Of a stretch of 64,000 bases of DNA, positions 51,084-60,680 are shown one piece after another. Each line of letters starts with the position of its first letter. The first letter of the stretch is position 1. Under the pieces are notes generated by a model. That model was not told the origin of the DNA, searched no databases, and worked only from the letters and a program-made list of their open reading frames with translations. The position numbers and the translations under genes are program-made. The DNA is from an uncultured Clostridia bacterium (GTDB lineage Bacteria; Bacillota; Clostridia; Christensenellales; CAG-138), in contig CAMVNO010000003.1 of NCBI GenBank assembly GCA_947168855.1, forward strand, positions 88,574 through 152,573, given 5' to 3'.

Positions 51084-51701
51084 ATGAAGCACATCCCTAA
51101 CATTCTGTCATCTCTGCGCATCGTCATGGTCGGCGTGTTCGCGTGGCTGTTCTGTTCGGCGAATCCGGACCATCCGGTGCGCTACTGGTGGGCGGTCGGC
51201 GTGTTCGTGCTGGCGTTTCTGACCGATGTGCTCGACGGGTTCCTTGCCCGCACGTTCAACTGGATCACTCCGGTCGGAAAGCTTCTGGATCCGCTCGCGG
51301 ACAAGCTGATGATGATCACGGCGCTCGTCGTGATCCTGATCGGCAAATGGAACAGCTCGCTGTTCTGGATCTATCTGACGCTGGTGATCCTGATCGGCGT
51401 GAAGGAAGCGCTGATGGTGACGGGCGGCATGATCATGCTGAAGCAGCGCAAGGTCGCCTATTCCGACTGGTACGGCAAAACGGCGACCGGGCTGTTTGCG
51501 ATCGGCATCATGCTGACGCTTTTAAGCTTCGTGTTTGAGACGATCGAGCCGTGGAACATTGCGGTGCTGTCGGCGGCGATCGGGCTCGGGTACGTTGCGC
51601 TGGCGCATTACGCGAGGACGCAGCTGTTCAGACCGAGCGAGAAGGAACCGGACGCGGACGAGGAGCGATTGTTCGAGAAATTCGACCGATTGGCGAAATA
51701 A
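51084..51701 (+). CDS. pgsA: CDP-diacylglycerol--glycerol-3-phosphate 3-phosphatidyltransferase
   Basis: Commits CDP-DAG to phosphatidylglycerol synthesis. The 205-residue membrane protein carries the CDP-alcohol transferase signature DVLDGFLARTFNWITPVGK followed by LLDPLADK (D-x2-DG-x2-AR-x8-G-x3-D-x3-D, about residues 50-72). The ATG follows the oadA stop codon directly (TGA ATG), implying reinitiation and co-expression. Confidence 0.93.
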   Translation: MKHIPNILSSLRIVMVGVFAWLFCSANPDHPVRYWWAVGVFVLAFLTDVLDGFLARTFNWITPVGKLLDPLADKLMMITALVVILIGKWNSSLFWIYLTLVILIGVKEALMVTGGMIMLKQRKVAYSDWYGKTATGLFAIGIMLTLLSFVFETIEPWNIAVLSAAIGLGYVALAHYARTQLFRPSEKEPDADEERLFEKFDRLAK

Positions 51702-51704
51702 AGC

Positions 51705-51733
51705 TTGCAATCTTCGGAAGTATGTGCTATACT
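51705..51733 (+). promoter_or_regulatory. Extended -10 promoter of the rimP-nusA-infB operon
   Basis: TTGCAA (51705-51710), 17-bp spacer ending TGC, TATACT (51728-51733). Confidence 0.8.
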
Positions 51734-51760
51734 GCTTCTGTTGGAATGTTGAACTTGAAG

Positions 51761-51789
51761 GAGTGGGGAAATCCCACTCTTTCGTTTTG
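51761..51789 (+). promoter_or_regulatory. Leader hairpin upstream of rimP
   Basis: GAGTGGG / CCCACTC stem with a GAAAT loop followed by TTTCGTTTT, an attenuator-like structure in the 70-nt leader before rimP. Similar short GTGGG hairpins stand before rimP in other Firmicutes (from memory). Confidence 0.55.
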
Positions 51790-51803
51790 AGAGAGGTGCG
51801 CGC

Positions 51804-52259
51804 ATGAAAACGACCGAGATCTGTGAACAGCTCTGCCGGGAGAAGATCGAATCGCTGGGCTTTGAGCTCTGCGACGTCGAATATCAGAAGGAATACGGCG
51901 ACTGGGTGCTGACGTTCTATATCGACAAGCCCGGCGGTGTGACGATCGACGAATGCGAGGCGGTGAGCCGCGCGATCGAGCCGATCCTCGACGAAGCCGA
52001 TCCGATCGAGTCGGAATACGTGCTGTCGGTCTCCTCGCTCGGCATCGACCGCCCGCTCAAAAAGGACCGCGACTATGAACGCGCGATGGGCACCGAGCTC
52101 GAGATCAAGCTGTACGCGCCGCAAAACGGAAAAAAGCAATGGATCGGAACGCTCAGGGCGTTCGACGCGGACGGCTTCACCGTCGAAACGGAGCAGGGTA
52201 AGACGCTGACCTTCCAAAAGAAGGACTGCGCGCTTGTCCGCCCGAATATCAGATTTTAA
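51804..52259 (+). CDS. rimP: Ribosome maturation factor RimP
   Basis: The 151-residue, two-domain protein is needed for 30S maturation. The N-terminal domain has SLGFELCDVEYQKEYGDWVLT and DEADPIESEYVLSVSSLGID with the conserved GLDRPL-type motif as GIDRPL; the C-terminal SH3-like domain follows. GAGAGAGGTGCGCGC precedes the ATG. First gene of the infB operon. Confidence 0.93.
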   Translation: MKTTEICEQLCREKIESLGFELCDVEYQKEYGDWVLTFYIDKPGGVTIDECEAVSRAIEPILDEADPIESEYVLSVSSLGIDRPLKKDRDYERAMGTELEIKLYAPQNGKKQWIGTLRAFDADGFTVETEQGKTLTFQKKDCALVRPNIRF

Positions 52260-52291
52260 TCAACAGGTTTCAGAACAGAAAGGAAAGAACC

Positions 52292-53368
52292 ATGAACGCA
52301 GAATTTATCGAAGCATTGAACGCGCTGGAGAAGGAACGCGGCATCAAGAAATCCGTGCTGCTCTCCGCATTTGAAGCGGCGCTGATCGTCGCCTACAAGC
52401 GCAACTACAACTCGACCGCAAACGTCCGCGCAGAGGTGGACGGCGACACGGGCGAGTACCATATCTACGCGAGCAAGACGGTTGTGGAAAAGGTCGAAAC
52501 GCCCTCGCAGGAGATTTCGCTCGAGCGCGCAAAGAAGATCAATCCGCTCTACGAGCTCGGCGACGTGCTCGAGGAGGAAGCGTTCACGAAGGACTTCGGA
52601 CGCATTGCGGCGCAGACCGCGAAACAGGTCATGGTGCAGCGCATCCGCGAGGCGGAACGCGGCAACATCTATGACGAATACGTCGAGAAGGAAAACGAGA
52701 TCCTGACGGCGATCGTGCAGCGCGTGGAGAAGGGCAACGCGTACGTCGAGCTCGGCAAGACGGACGGCATCCTGACCGCGAACGAGATGATCCCGGGCGA
52801 GGAATACGAAATGAACGAGCGCATCAAGGTCTACGTGCTCGAGGTCCGCAAGGACAACAAGGGTCCGCAGGTCGTCGTGAGCCGCACGCATCCGGGCCTT
52901 GTGAAGCGTCTCTTCGAGCTCGAGGTCCCCGAGATCCAGAGCGGCACGGTCGTGATCAAGTCGATCGCGCGCGAGGCGGGCTTCCGCACCAAGGTGTCCG
53001 TGTTCTCGACCGATCCGCAGGTCGACGCGGTCGGCGCATGCGTCGGTCCGCGCGGCGCGCGCGTGGAGCGCATCGTCAACGAGCTGCACAACGAGAAGAT
53101 CGATATCATCGAGTACGATTCCGACAGCGCGATCTACATCGCAAAGGCGTTGAGCCCCGCGAAGGTGTTGATGGTCTACGTCAATGAAGAAGAAAAAGCC
53201 GCGCGGGTCATCGTGCCGGATTCGCAGCTTTCGCTGGCGATCGGCAAGGAGGGTCAGAACGCGCGTCTCGCCGCAAAGCTGACCGGCTGGAAGATCGATA
53301 TCAAGAGCCAGTCGCAGGCGGACGCAGCGGTGGACGCCGCGCAGGCGCAGGAGAACGCGGAGGAATAA
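52292..53368 (+). CDS. nusA: Transcription termination/antitermination protein NusA
   Basis: The 358-residue protein has the short firmicute form: an N-terminal RNAP-binding domain, an S1 domain, and two KH domains with GACVGPRGARVERIVNEL and SLAIGKEGQNARLAAKLTG. No C-terminal acidic repeats as in proteobacteria. AGAAAGGAAAGAACC precedes the ATG. Confidence 0.95.
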   Translation: MNAEFIEALNALEKERGIKKSVLLSAFEAALIVAYKRNYNSTANVRAEVDGDTGEYHIYASKTVVEKVETPSQEISLERAKKINPLYELGDVLEEEAFTKDFGRIAAQTAKQVMVQRIREAERGNIYDEYVEKENEILTAIVQRVEKGNAYVELGKTDGILTANEMIPGEEYEMNERIKVYVLEVRKDNKGPQVVVSRTHPGLVKRLFELEVPEIQSGTVVIKSIAREAGFRTKVSVFSTDPQVDAVGACVGPRGARVERIVNELHNEKIDIIEYDSDSAIYIAKALSPAKVLMVYVNEEEKAARVIVPDSQLSLAIGKEGQNARLAAKLTGWKIDIKSQSQADAAVDAAQAQENAEE

Positions 53369-53372
53369 GCGA

Positions 53373-53645
53373 TTGAAAAAGATCCCGATGCGGATGTGCG
53401 TCGCCTGCCGTGAGATGCGGGCGAAAAAGGACCTGATGCGCGTGGTGCGCACCGAGGACGGGCTGAAGCTCGACCGGACGGGAAAGCTTTCCGGACGCGG
53501 GGCGTATCTCTGCCGCGACGCGGCGTGCATGGAGAAAGCGGTCAGAACACGCGCTTTGGAACGCGCGCTGGAAGCGTCGATGAACGACGAGCTGAAGGCG
53601 GCGCTCCTTTCGGAGATCGGACATGGGGACGAATCGGCTGTATAA
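53373..53645 (+). CDS. ylxR: YlxR-family RNA-binding protein
   Basis: The 90-residue protein has the DUF448 motif RMCVACREMRAKKDLMRVVR and GRGAYLCRDAACMEKA. It begins with TTG at 53373, the only start with a properly placed GGAGG (9 nt upstream); the first ATG is five codons on. Overlaps the next gene by 23 bp. Confidence 0.9.
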   Translation: MKKIPMRMCVACREMRAKKDLMRVVRTEDGLKLDRTGKLSGRGAYLCRDAACMEKAVRTRALERALEASMNDELKAALLSEIGHGDESAV

Positions 53646-53937
53646 CGCGATCGGACTCTGCCAGAGAGCGGGCAAAGCCAAGAGCGGCGCCTTTGCGGCG
53701 GAGAACGCGATCAGAAGCGGCAAGGCAAAACTGGTCCTTTTGGAAGAGGGGGCGTCGGAGGCAACGAAGACGCATTATGAACATCTGTGCGCGGCGCACG
53801 GCGTTCCGCTTGTTCTGGTGGAAACCGTGGGCAGCGCGATCGGAAAGGATGCGCACATCGTCATGGCGGTGACGGATCCGTCCTTCCGGGATATGATAGA
53901 ACGCGCAATGCGCAATACCGATGAAAAGCGGGGATGA
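53623..53937 (+). CDS. L7Ae-type ribosomal protein (YlxQ-like)
   Basis: 104 residues: [20 protein letters not shown] and [21 protein letters not shown] place it in the L7Ae/L30e/S12e/Gadd45 family, RNA k-turn binding. The usual place between ylxR and infB. GGAGATCGGAC precedes the ATG and the stop overlaps infB by ATGA. Confidence 0.9.
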   Translation: MGTNRLYNAIGLCQRAGKAKSGAFAAENAIRSGKAKLVLLEEGASEATKTHYEHLCAAHGVPLVLVETVGSAIGKDAHIVMAVTDPSFRDMIERAMRNTDEKRG

Positions 53938-56453
53938 ATATGGCAACGAATTTTCTGGAAACAGCAAAAAATCTGAAAGAGGAGATGCAGGCGCTTCTCA
54001 CAAAGCTCGACGGCACGAAGGGTACGATCGGTACGCTTCTGGATGCTGCGCGCCGCACGGAGGGCAGCATGATCGACCGCGAGGAAAAGGAGAAGCAGGA
54101 GCGTGAGGAACGCGAACGCGCCGAGCGCCTAAAGGCGATGCTCGAGAGCGAAACGGACCTTGCGGCGCATGCCGGCGGCAGCGACGAACCCGAGCCGCAG
54201 CCCGAAGCGCCGGAAACCGCTCCGACGGCGCCGGAACCCGAAACGCCCGTTGAGCGGAAGCCGGAACCGCGTCCGCAGCAGCCGCAGAATCAGCGGGAGC
54301 CGCGCGAGCAGCGTCCGCGCGCCGATGCGCCGCGCGAGCAGCGTCCGCGTACCGACGCGCCGCGCGAGCAACGTCCGCGTACCGACGCGCCGCGTCAGCA
54401 GGGCGGGAACGATCGCCGTCAGCAGGGCGACAACCGCGCGCCGCGCCGCGACAACGCCGGCAGTTCGCGCGCCGTGATGATCAATCCGCCGAGTCCCTCG
54501 GACAGCGGAAAGACAAGAACCGACAAGAAAAAAACGTTTGATACGACGGATAAAAAGGCAAAGAACAAGAAATCCATGATGAAGGAACAGGGACCCACCG
54601 CGCGCGGCTGGGAGGACGACAGCCAGATGGGCAATCGCCGGAAGGTGAAAAAGCACGAACAGGAAGTGCAGCAGCCGAAGCCCGCGCCCGTTGTGATCGA
54701 CCATGCGGTGATCACGACCGAAACGATCACGGTCAAGGATCTTTCCGAAAAGATCGGCAAGCCCGCGAACGAGATCCTGAAAAAGCTTCTGATGCTCGGC
54801 ATCGTCGCCAACATCAATCAGGAGCTGGATTTCGACACCTGCGAGCTGATCGCGGGCGAGTTCAATATCACGCTCGAACAGCAGCTGGCGAAGTCCTTTG
54901 AAGACGTGCTTATGGATTCCGCAGACGACGTCGACGCGCCGGAAACGCTGAAACCGCGTCCCCCGGTCGTCACCATCATGGGTCACGTCGATCACGGCAA
55001 GACGTCGCTTCTCGACGCGATCCGCAACTCGCACGTTACCGCGGGCGAGGCGGGCGGCATCACGCAGCGCATCGGCGCGTATACCGTTACCCTGAACGGC
55101 AAGCAGATCACCTTCATCGATACGCCGGGTCACGAAGCGTTCACGGCGATGCGTGCGCGCGGCGCGCAGGTCACGGATATCGTCATTCTGGTCGTCGCGG
55201 CGGACGACGGCATCATGCCGCAGACGATCGAGGCGATCAACCACGCGAAGGCGGCGGGCGTTCCGATCGTCGTTGCGATCAACAAGATCGACCGCGACAC
55301 CGCGGATCCCGAACGCGTCAAGCAGCAGCTCACCGAATACGGTCTCGTCTCCGAGGAATGGGGCGGCGACACGATCTGCGTGCCGGTTTCGGCAAAGAAG
55401 CAGATCAACCTCGATCAGCTCCTTGAAATGGTGCTTCTGCAGGCGGACGTCCTGGAGCTCAAGGCGAATCCGGACCGCCTTGCCAAGGGCACGATCATCG
55501 AAGCGCAGCTCGACAGAGCGCGCGGTCCGGTTGCAACCGTGCTCGTGCAGAACGGTACGCTGAAGAAGGGCGACATGATCGTTGCCGGTACGGCGTACGG
55601 CAGAGTCCGCGCCATGACGGACGACAAGGGCCGCTCCGTGAACAGCGCAGGTCCGTCCGTTCCGGTCGAGGTGCTCGGCTTCAACGAGGTTCCCGCGGCG
55701 GGCGACGTGCTCTTTGCCGCAAACGACGACAGGCTCAGCCGTCAGGTGGCGGAGGAGCGTATCGACAAGCTCAAGGCGGCGCAGGTCAAGCAGGCGCAGA
55801 AGGTCTCTCTGGACGATCTGTTCAATCAGATGGCGGAGGGCGAGCTCAAGGACCTGAACCTCATCATCAAGGCGGACGTGCAGGGCTCGGTCGAGGCGGT
55901 CAAGCAGTCGCTTGAAAAGCTTTCGAACGACGAGGTCCGCGTACGCTGCATCCACAGCGGCGTCGGCGCGATCACCGGATCGGACATCATGTTCGCGTCC
56001 GCGTCGAACGCGATCGTCATCGGCTTCAACGTGCGTCCGGATTCCACGGCGCGCGCGGCGGCGGAGAAGGAAAAGGTCGACGTGCGTACGTACCGCGTCA
56101 TCTACAACGCGATCGAGGACGTTGAAAACGCCATGAAGGGCATGTTCAAGCCCGTGTTCCAGGAGGTTGAGCTCGGCCGCTGCACGGTCCGCTCCACGTT
56201 CCGCATCTCCGGCGTCGGCACGATCGCGGGCGCGTACGTCAACGAGGGCAAGGTCACGAGGACCGCGCAGGTGCGTGTGGTCCGCGGCGGCATCGTGCTG
56301 CACGACGGCAAGATCGCATCGCTGAAGCGCTTCAAGGACGACGCGAAGGAAGTCATGGCGGGCTACGAATGCGGTATTTCGATCGAGAACTTCAACGACA
56401 TCCTGGAGGATGACGTCATCGAATGCTACATGATGGAGGAAGTGAAGCGCTGA
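53934..56453 (+). CDS. infB: Translation initiation factor IF-2
   Basis: 839 residues. A disordered N-terminal region contains three tandem copies of the decapeptide PREQRPR(A/T)DA (about 124-153), then the IF2_N domain ([20 protein letters not shown]). The GTPase domain has [15 protein letters not shown] (near 351), [15 protein letters not shown] and NKID, and domains III-IV bind fMet-tRNA. Start by ATGA overlap; an ATG two codons later has a slightly better-spaced GGGG. Confidence 0.95.
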   Translation: MNMATNFLETAKNLKEEMQALLTKLDGTKGTIGTLLDAARRTEGSMIDREEKEKQEREERERAERLKAMLESETDLAAHAGGSDEPEPQPEAPETAPTAPEPETPVERKPEPRPQQPQNQREPREQRPRADAPREQRPRTDAPREQRPRTDAPRQQGGNDRRQQGDNRAPRRDNAGSSRAVMINPPSPSDSGKTRTDKKKTFDTTDKKAKNKKSMMKEQGPTARGWEDDSQMGNRRKVKKHEQEVQQPKPAPVVIDHAVITTETITVKDLSEKIGKPANEILKKLLMLGIVANINQELDFDTCELIAGEFNITLEQQLAKSFEDVLMDSADDVDAPETLKPRPPVVTIMGHVDHGKTSLLDAIRNSHVTAGEAGGITQRIGAYTVTLNGKQITFIDTPGHEAFTAMRARGAQVTDIVILVVAADDGIMPQTIEAINHAKAAGVPIVVAINKIDRDTADPERVKQQLTEYGLVSEEWGGDTICVPVSAKKQINLDQLLEMVLLQADVLELKANPDRLAKGTIIEAQLDRARGPVATVLVQNGTLKKGDMIVAGTAYGRVRAMTDDKGRSVNSAGPSVPVEVLGFNEVPAAGDVLFAANDDRLSRQVAEERIDKLKAAQVKQAQKVSLDDLFNQMAEGELKDLNLIIKADVQGSVEAVKQSLEKLSNDEVRVRCIHSGVGAITGSDIMFASASNAIVIGFNVRPDSTARAAAEKEKVDVRTYRVIYNAIEDVENAMKGMFKPVFQEVELGRCTVRSTFRISGVGTIAGAYVNEGKVTRTAQVRVVRGGIVLHDGKIASLKRFKDDAKEVMAGYECGISIENFNDILEDDVIECYMMEEVKR

Positions 56454-56827
56454 TGGCAAAGGTCAGAAACGAACGGCTCCGCGAAGAGCTCAAAAAGACG
56501 GTCAGCGCGATTATCTTCGACATGAAGGATCCGCGGATTCCGGCGGTGACCTCGATCACCGAAATGGAGGTCACGCCGGACCTCAAATACGCCAAGGCGC
56601 ACGTATCGGTGTTCGACGCCGACGAGAACGCCGCCAAAACGGCGATCGACGCGCTAAACCATGCGGCGGGATTTATCGGACATGAGGTCGGAAACCGCAT
56701 GACGATCCGCCGTGTGCCTTCGATCAAGTTCGTGGGCGACGATTCGATCGCGTACTCGGTGCATATCTCCGAGGTGATTCGCTCGCTGCACAAGAACGAC
56801 AAGCCCGAAAAGGAGGAGGAAGAATGA
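56453..56827 (+). CDS. rbfA: Ribosome-binding factor A
   Basis: The 124-residue KH-like protein for 16S rRNA 5'-end maturation: NERLREELKKTVSAIIF, DLKYAKAHVSVF and RRVPSIKFVGDDSI are all family blocks. The start overlaps the infB stop as TGATG; the stop overlaps the next gene by ATGA. Confidence 0.94.
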   Translation: MAKVRNERLREELKKTVSAIIFDMKDPRIPAVTSITEMEVTPDLKYAKAHVSVFDADENAAKTAIDALNHAAGFIGHEVGNRMTIRRVPSIKFVGDDSIAYSVHISEVIRSLHKNDKPEKEEEE

Positions 56828-57780
56828 ACCTCGAGCGGGCGATCTCGTTTTTACAATCGCATCAAAATTTTGTTCTGGCAGCCCACCAGTCGCCCGACGG
56901 CGACACGCTGGGCTCTTGCCTTGCTTTGCGCGAAGCGCTCCTTCAAATGGGCAAGGCGGCGAAGGTCGTCTGCCCGGACGCCGTACCCGCATATCTCGGC
57001 TTTCTCGTCGGCGCGGACACCGTGACCGGCACGGACGGGATCGAACCGCCCGAGGAGGCGGTGATCTTTGTCGACTGCGCGGATCATAAGCGCAGCGGCG
57101 CGCTCAGGGAAACGCTCGAGGCGGCGCCGTATCAGTTCTGCATCGACCACCACGGCACGAATCCGAAGGAGTCCAGGGACGGCGACTGGGTCGAGGAGGT
57201 TTCCGCGACCGGCGAGCTGATTCTGCGGCTTTTAGACGCGCTGCATGCGCCGATCACACGCGGGATCGCGGACGCGCTGTACACGGCGATCGCAACCGAC
57301 ACCGGCAATTTCTCGTACGGGAACACCTCTCCGGAGGCGTTCGAGGCGGCGGCGAAGCTCCTGGGGTACGGCATCAATCTGCCGGAGCTGAACCGGGTGC
57401 TGTTCCGCGAGATGTCTCTCTCAAAAGCGAAGCTTGTCGCATACACGCTCGGGCATATGGACCTTTCCGCGGACGGACGGCTCAACCTGCTTGCGATCCC
57501 GGCTGCGGCGCTTTCGGCATGCGGCGCGACCAAGGAGGACACCGAGGGACTGATCGACTGGCTGCGCGATATCGACACGGTCGAGGCGGCGTGCGTGCTG
57601 CGCGAAAGCGAGGGCTGCGTGCGCGTGAGCATGCGCAGCAAACGGTATTGCGACGTGGCGGCGATCGCAAAGCGCTTCGGCGGCGGCGGGCATATCGCCG
57701 CGGCGGGCTGCACGCTGTATCTGCCGCTCGAAGAGGCGGTCCGCACGATGCGCGAGGCGCTCACGGAAGCACTGCAATGA
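56824..57780 (+). CDS. nrnA: DHH-family phosphoesterase (NrnA-type)
   Basis: Degrades short oligoribonucleotides and, in homologues, pAp. The 318-residue protein has the DHH metal motifs HQSPDGDTLGS (near 20), VDCADHKRSG (near 81), CIDHHGTNP (near 105) and the C-terminal DHHA1 motif GGGGHIAAAGC. Coupled to rbfA and truB by ATGA overlaps, the usual clostridial order. Confidence 0.92.
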   Translation: MNLERAISFLQSHQNFVLAAHQSPDGDTLGSCLALREALLQMGKAAKVVCPDAVPAYLGFLVGADTVTGTDGIEPPEEAVIFVDCADHKRSGALRETLEAAPYQFCIDHHGTNPKESRDGDWVEEVSATGELILRLLDALHAPITRGIADALYTAIATDTGNFSYGNTSPEAFEAAAKLLGYGINLPELNRVLFREMSLSKAKLVAYTLGHMDLSADGRLNLLAIPAAALSACGATKEDTEGLIDWLRDIDTVEAACVLRESEGCVRVSMRSKRYCDVAAIAKRFGGGGHIAAAGCTLYLPLEEAVRTMREALTEALQ

Positions 57781-58646
57781 TCGAAGGGATCGTGACCGTA
57801 TTAAAGCCGCCGGCGATGTCGAGCTCCGACGTCGTGGTGGATATCCGGAAAATCTTTGAAACAAAACGGGTCGGACATCTCGGAACGCTCGATCCCGAAG
57901 CGGCGGGCGTTCTGCCCGTGTGCGTCGGACGCGCGGTGCGGCTGTTTGATTACCTTGTAGACAAGCAAAAGACTTATCTTGCCGAGATCGCGTTCGGCGC
58001 TTCGACCGACACGCAGGACGCGCAGGGGAAGGTCGTTGAAACAAGCGGCGCCGTTGTGACGGAGGAAGAGCTCCGTATGGTCCTGCCGCAGTTTACCGGC
58101 ACGATCGTGCAGACGCCGCCGATGTATTCCGCGCTGAAATGCAACGGACAAAAGCTTTACGACCTCGCGCTTGCGGGAAAGGAGATCCCGGACAAATCGC
58201 GCGAGGTGGAGATCGCGTCGCTTTCCTGCGTCGGGATGCGCGGCGAAAACCGGTTTCTCATCGAGACGACCTGTTCCCGCGGAACGTACATCCGCACGCT
58301 CTGCGCCGACATCGGCGCGGCGATCGGCGTGCCCGCGCATATGGCGTTTCTGCTGCGCACCGCGTCCGGACCGTTTACGCTCGAACACGCGTATTCGATC
58401 GCGGAGCTTGCGGACATGAAAGAGCAGGGGCGTCTTTCGGACGCGCTCATTAGCTGCGAGGACGCCGCTGCGTTTCTCAAACGGCTGGATCTCGGACGCG
58501 ACCGGAGAAAGCCCGCGATGAACGGACTGCCCACGCGCACGAACGCGGCGGACGGCACGTACCGCATTTATTGCGATGACTTTCTGGGCATCGGCGTCGT
58601 CAAAGACGGCAGCGCCGTGCTGAAAGTACACTTATACGGGGAATGA
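57777..58646 (+). CDS. truB: tRNA pseudouridine(55) synthase
   Basis: The 289-residue protein has VGHLGTLDPEAAGVLPVCVG with the catalytic Asp near residue 38, GTIVQTPPMYSALK and the GTYIRTL motif near residue 173. The start is set by the ATGA overlap at 57777; the frame is open upstream but that part lies within nrnA. It is followed directly by repeat DNA instead of ribF. Confidence 0.94.
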   Translation: MIEGIVTVLKPPAMSSSDVVVDIRKIFETKRVGHLGTLDPEAAGVLPVCVGRAVRLFDYLVDKQKTYLAEIAFGASTDTQDAQGKVVETSGAVVTEEELRMVLPQFTGTIVQTPPMYSALKCNGQKLYDLALAGKEIPDKSREVEIASLSCVGMRGENRFLIETTCSRGTYIRTLCADIGAAIGVPAHMAFLLRTASGPFTLEHAYSIAELADMKEQGRLSDALISCEDAAAFLKRLDLGRDRRKPAMNGLPTRTNAADGTYRIYCDDFLGIGVVKDGSAVLKVHLYGE

Positions 58647-58648
58647 CA

Positions 58649-58798
58649 ACCCCTCCGTCGGTCTGACGACCGACACCTCCCTCTGACAAGGGGAGGTTGA
58701 CAGGGAAGCGCTGACCTCCCCCTGACAAGGGGAGTTTGAAAGAAACAATGACCTCCCTCTGACGAGGGAGGTGGATCGCGAAGCGAGACGGAGGGAGA
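58649..58798. repeat. Dispersed repeat block, left copy flanking the DUF559 gene
   Basis: Contains ACCCCTCCGTCGGTCTGACG with CCGACACCTCCC, alternating TGACCTCCC and GAGGGAGGT inverted segments and the end GGATCGCGAAGCGAGACGGA. The final 50 bp (58749-58798) are identical to 59237-59286. Confidence 0.85.
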
Positions 58799-58808
58799 GA
58801 CCGCAGCC

Positions 58809-59192
58809 GTGAGGTCGTACAATAAGGATAACGTCGCTCTTGCAAGGATTCTCCGGAAAACGATGACCTTTCCGGAACGAGAGCTCTGGTATCATTTTTT
58901 ACGGGAGTATCCGATCCGGTTTCGAAGGCAAAAGCCGATCGGTGAATATATCGTCGATTTTTACTGCGCAAAGGCGCGTTTGGTCGTTGAGCTGGACGGT
59001 CCGTATCATGGCGTCAGGCAACAGATGTCGGATGATGAGACGCGGATGAAATGGCTCGAATCGCAGGGATTGCTCGTTCTGCGATTTCAGAACAAGGACG
59101 TTGTGCAAAATCTGTACGGCGTGACGACAGAGATCGACCGGGTCGTCAAAGAACGGTGTGAGGAGTTGGGGACTACCCCTCCGTCGGTCTGA
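58809..59192 (+). CDS. DUF559 (PDDEXK-like) protein between repeats
   Basis: 127 residues from a GTG start with no good ribosome site. The core FPERELWYHFLREYPIRFRRQ, GEYIVDFYCAKARLVVELDG and LVLRFQNKDVVQNL matches DUF559, a small endonuclease-fold family related to very-short-patch repair enzymes. Visible nuclease-type residues are D and E in VDFYC..VVELDG. Its last codons (TTPPSV) and stop come from the right-hand repeat copy. The gene and repeats split truB from ribF, so it looks like an inserted unit. Confidence 0.7.
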   Translation: MRSYNKDNVALARILRKTMTFPERELWYHFLREYPIRFRRQKPIGEYIVDFYCAKARLVVELDGPYHGVRQQMSDDETRMKWLESQGLLVLRFQNKDVVQNLYGVTTEIDRVVKERCEELGTTPPSV

Positions 59193-59286
59193 CGACCGAC
59201 ACCTCCCCTGACAAGGGGAGGTCGACAGGGAAACATTGACCTCCCTCTGACGAGGGAGGTGGATCGCGAAGCGAGACGGAGGGAGA
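59175..59286. repeat. Dispersed repeat block, right copy flanking the DUF559 gene
   Basis: Same order as the left copy but about 40 bp shorter; it shares ACCCCTCCGTCGGTCTGACG at one end and an identical 50-bp stretch at the other, in direct orientation. Confidence 0.85.
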
Positions 59287-59320
59287 AAAGAACTCCGCGA
59301 CAGGGTTTTATGGAGGACGT

Positions 59321-60238
59321 ATGAATCGGACGGTTGTGGCGCTCGGGATGTTTGACGGGGTGCACCTTGCGCATCGGGCACTGTTGCGGAAGGCGGCGGA
59401 GATCGCGCGCGAAAACGGCGACGCCGCGGTCGCGTTTACCTATGACAATCATCCGAAGGAGCTGTTCTCCGGCGCGTTTTCATACCTCTGCACGCGGGAA
59501 CAGCGCGACGCGCAGATCCGCTCGACCGGGTGCGACCGCATGGACAGCGTTCCGTTCGACGCGGCGTTTGCCGCCATGGAGCCGGAGCAGTTCGTGGATT
59601 GGCTCACGGCACGCTACGAAGGCGGGATCTCGGCGATCGTCGTGGGATACGATTACCGGTTCGGCGCAAAGGCAAAGGGCGATACGGCGCTTTTATGCGA
59701 GCTGTGCGCTGCACGCGGCATCCGGCTCTGCGTGATCGACAGGGTCACGGTCGACGGCGAGACCTGCTCCTCCACGAACATCCGCGAGGCGATCCGGGCA
59801 GGGGAGACGGAGCGCGCGGAGCGCATGCTCGGACGCCCCTACACGCTTTCCGGCGCGGTGGTGCACGCAAAGGCTCTGGGACGGCAGTACGACTGTCCGA
59901 CGGCGAATCTCGACGCGGGGATGCAGCTTCTGCCGAAGGACGGCGTCTACGCGACCGAGCTGCTCTTCGAAGGGAACCGGTACGACGCGGTGACCAACGT
60001 CGGCACGAATCCCACCGTCGGCGGCAGAGCCCGCACCGTGGAGACGCACGCGATCGGCGAATCGCTCGATCTGTACGGAAAGCACATCGAGGTCGCGTTT
60101 TTCAAGCGTCTCAGGGACGAGAAACGGTTTGAAACGAAGGAAGAGCTGTTCCGGCAGATCGGAAGGGACGCGGAAACGGCAAAAAAAGTTTGCGAAGAAC
60201 GCAAAAAAAGTGTTTACAATTCGGAACCGTTGTGCTAA
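59321..60238 (+). CDS. ribF: Bifunctional riboflavin kinase/FAD synthetase
   Basis: The 305-residue protein has an N-terminal nucleotidyltransferase domain with GMFDGVHLAHRALL (HLAH where HLGH is usual), VGYDYRFGAKAKGD and SSTNIREAI, and a C-terminal flavokinase domain with GRQYDCPTANLD, TNVGTNPTVGG and ETHAIG. TATGGAGGACGT precedes the ATG. Makes FMN and FAD in the cytosol. Confidence 0.93.
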   Translation: MNRTVVALGMFDGVHLAHRALLRKAAEIARENGDAAVAFTYDNHPKELFSGAFSYLCTREQRDAQIRSTGCDRMDSVPFDAAFAAMEPEQFVDWLTARYEGGISAIVVGYDYRFGAKAKGDTALLCELCAARGIRLCVIDRVTVDGETCSSTNIREAIRAGETERAERMLGRPYTLSGAVVHAKALGRQYDCPTANLDAGMQLLPKDGVYATELLFEGNRYDAVTNVGTNPTVGGRARTVETHAIGESLDLYGKHIEVAFFKRLRDEKRFETKEELFRQIGRDAETAKKVCEERKKSVYNSEPLC

Positions 60239-60241
60239 ACT
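60213..60241 (+). promoter_or_regulatory. Extended -10 promoter of rpsO, inside the ribF end
   Basis: TTTACA (60213-60218), 17-bp spacer ending TGC, TAAACT (60236-60241), overlapping the last ribF codons. A leader of about 85 nt follows. Confidence 0.7.
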
Positions 60242-60330
60242 GTCAAAGGTTAAACCGTAAGCTGGGTTGATGCGACTCTCCGACGCCATACGCAGCCTGC
60301 GGGGATACGAAATAAAAGGAGGAAACTAAC

Positions 60331-60585
60331 ATGACGAAACAGGAAATCATCGCAAAGTACGCGCTGCACGAGGGCGACACGGGTTCTCCCGAGGTTCAGA
60401 TCGCGCTTCTCACCGAACGCATCAATCACCTCAACGAGCACCTCAAGGTCAACCAGAAGGACCATCACTCCCGTCGCGGTCTTCTGAAGATGGTCGGTAC
60501 CCGCAGAGGTCTCCTGAACTATCTGAAAGAAAAGGACATCGAGCGTTACAGAGCGATCATCGCAGCATTGAACCTCAGAAAGTAA
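60331..60585 (+). CDS. rpsO: 30S ribosomal protein S15
   Basis: 84 residues, slightly shorter than usual (88-89): [41 protein letters not shown] and the basic end. AAAAGGAGGAAACTAAC precedes the ATG. The leader contains an AGCTGGG..CTCTCC-type structure that could serve autogenous control as in other bacteria (inference). Confidence 0.95.
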   Translation: MTKQEIIAKYALHEGDTGSPEVQIALLTERINHLNEHLKVNQKDHHSRRGLLKMVGTRRGLLNYLKEKDIERYRAIIAALNLRK

Positions 60586-60593
60586 AAGAACAG

Positions 60594-60622
60594 GGCGGGG
60601 GTTTACTCCCGCCTATCTTTTT
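60594..60622 (+). terminator. Terminator between rpsO and pnp
   Basis: GGCGGG / CCCGCC stem with TTTA-type loop and TATCTTTTT tail. Confidence 0.75.
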
Positions 60623-60680
60623 GGGCGCTGCATTCTGACAGGCAATACTTAAAATAAAGATAAAGAGGAAAAAAGAAGAA

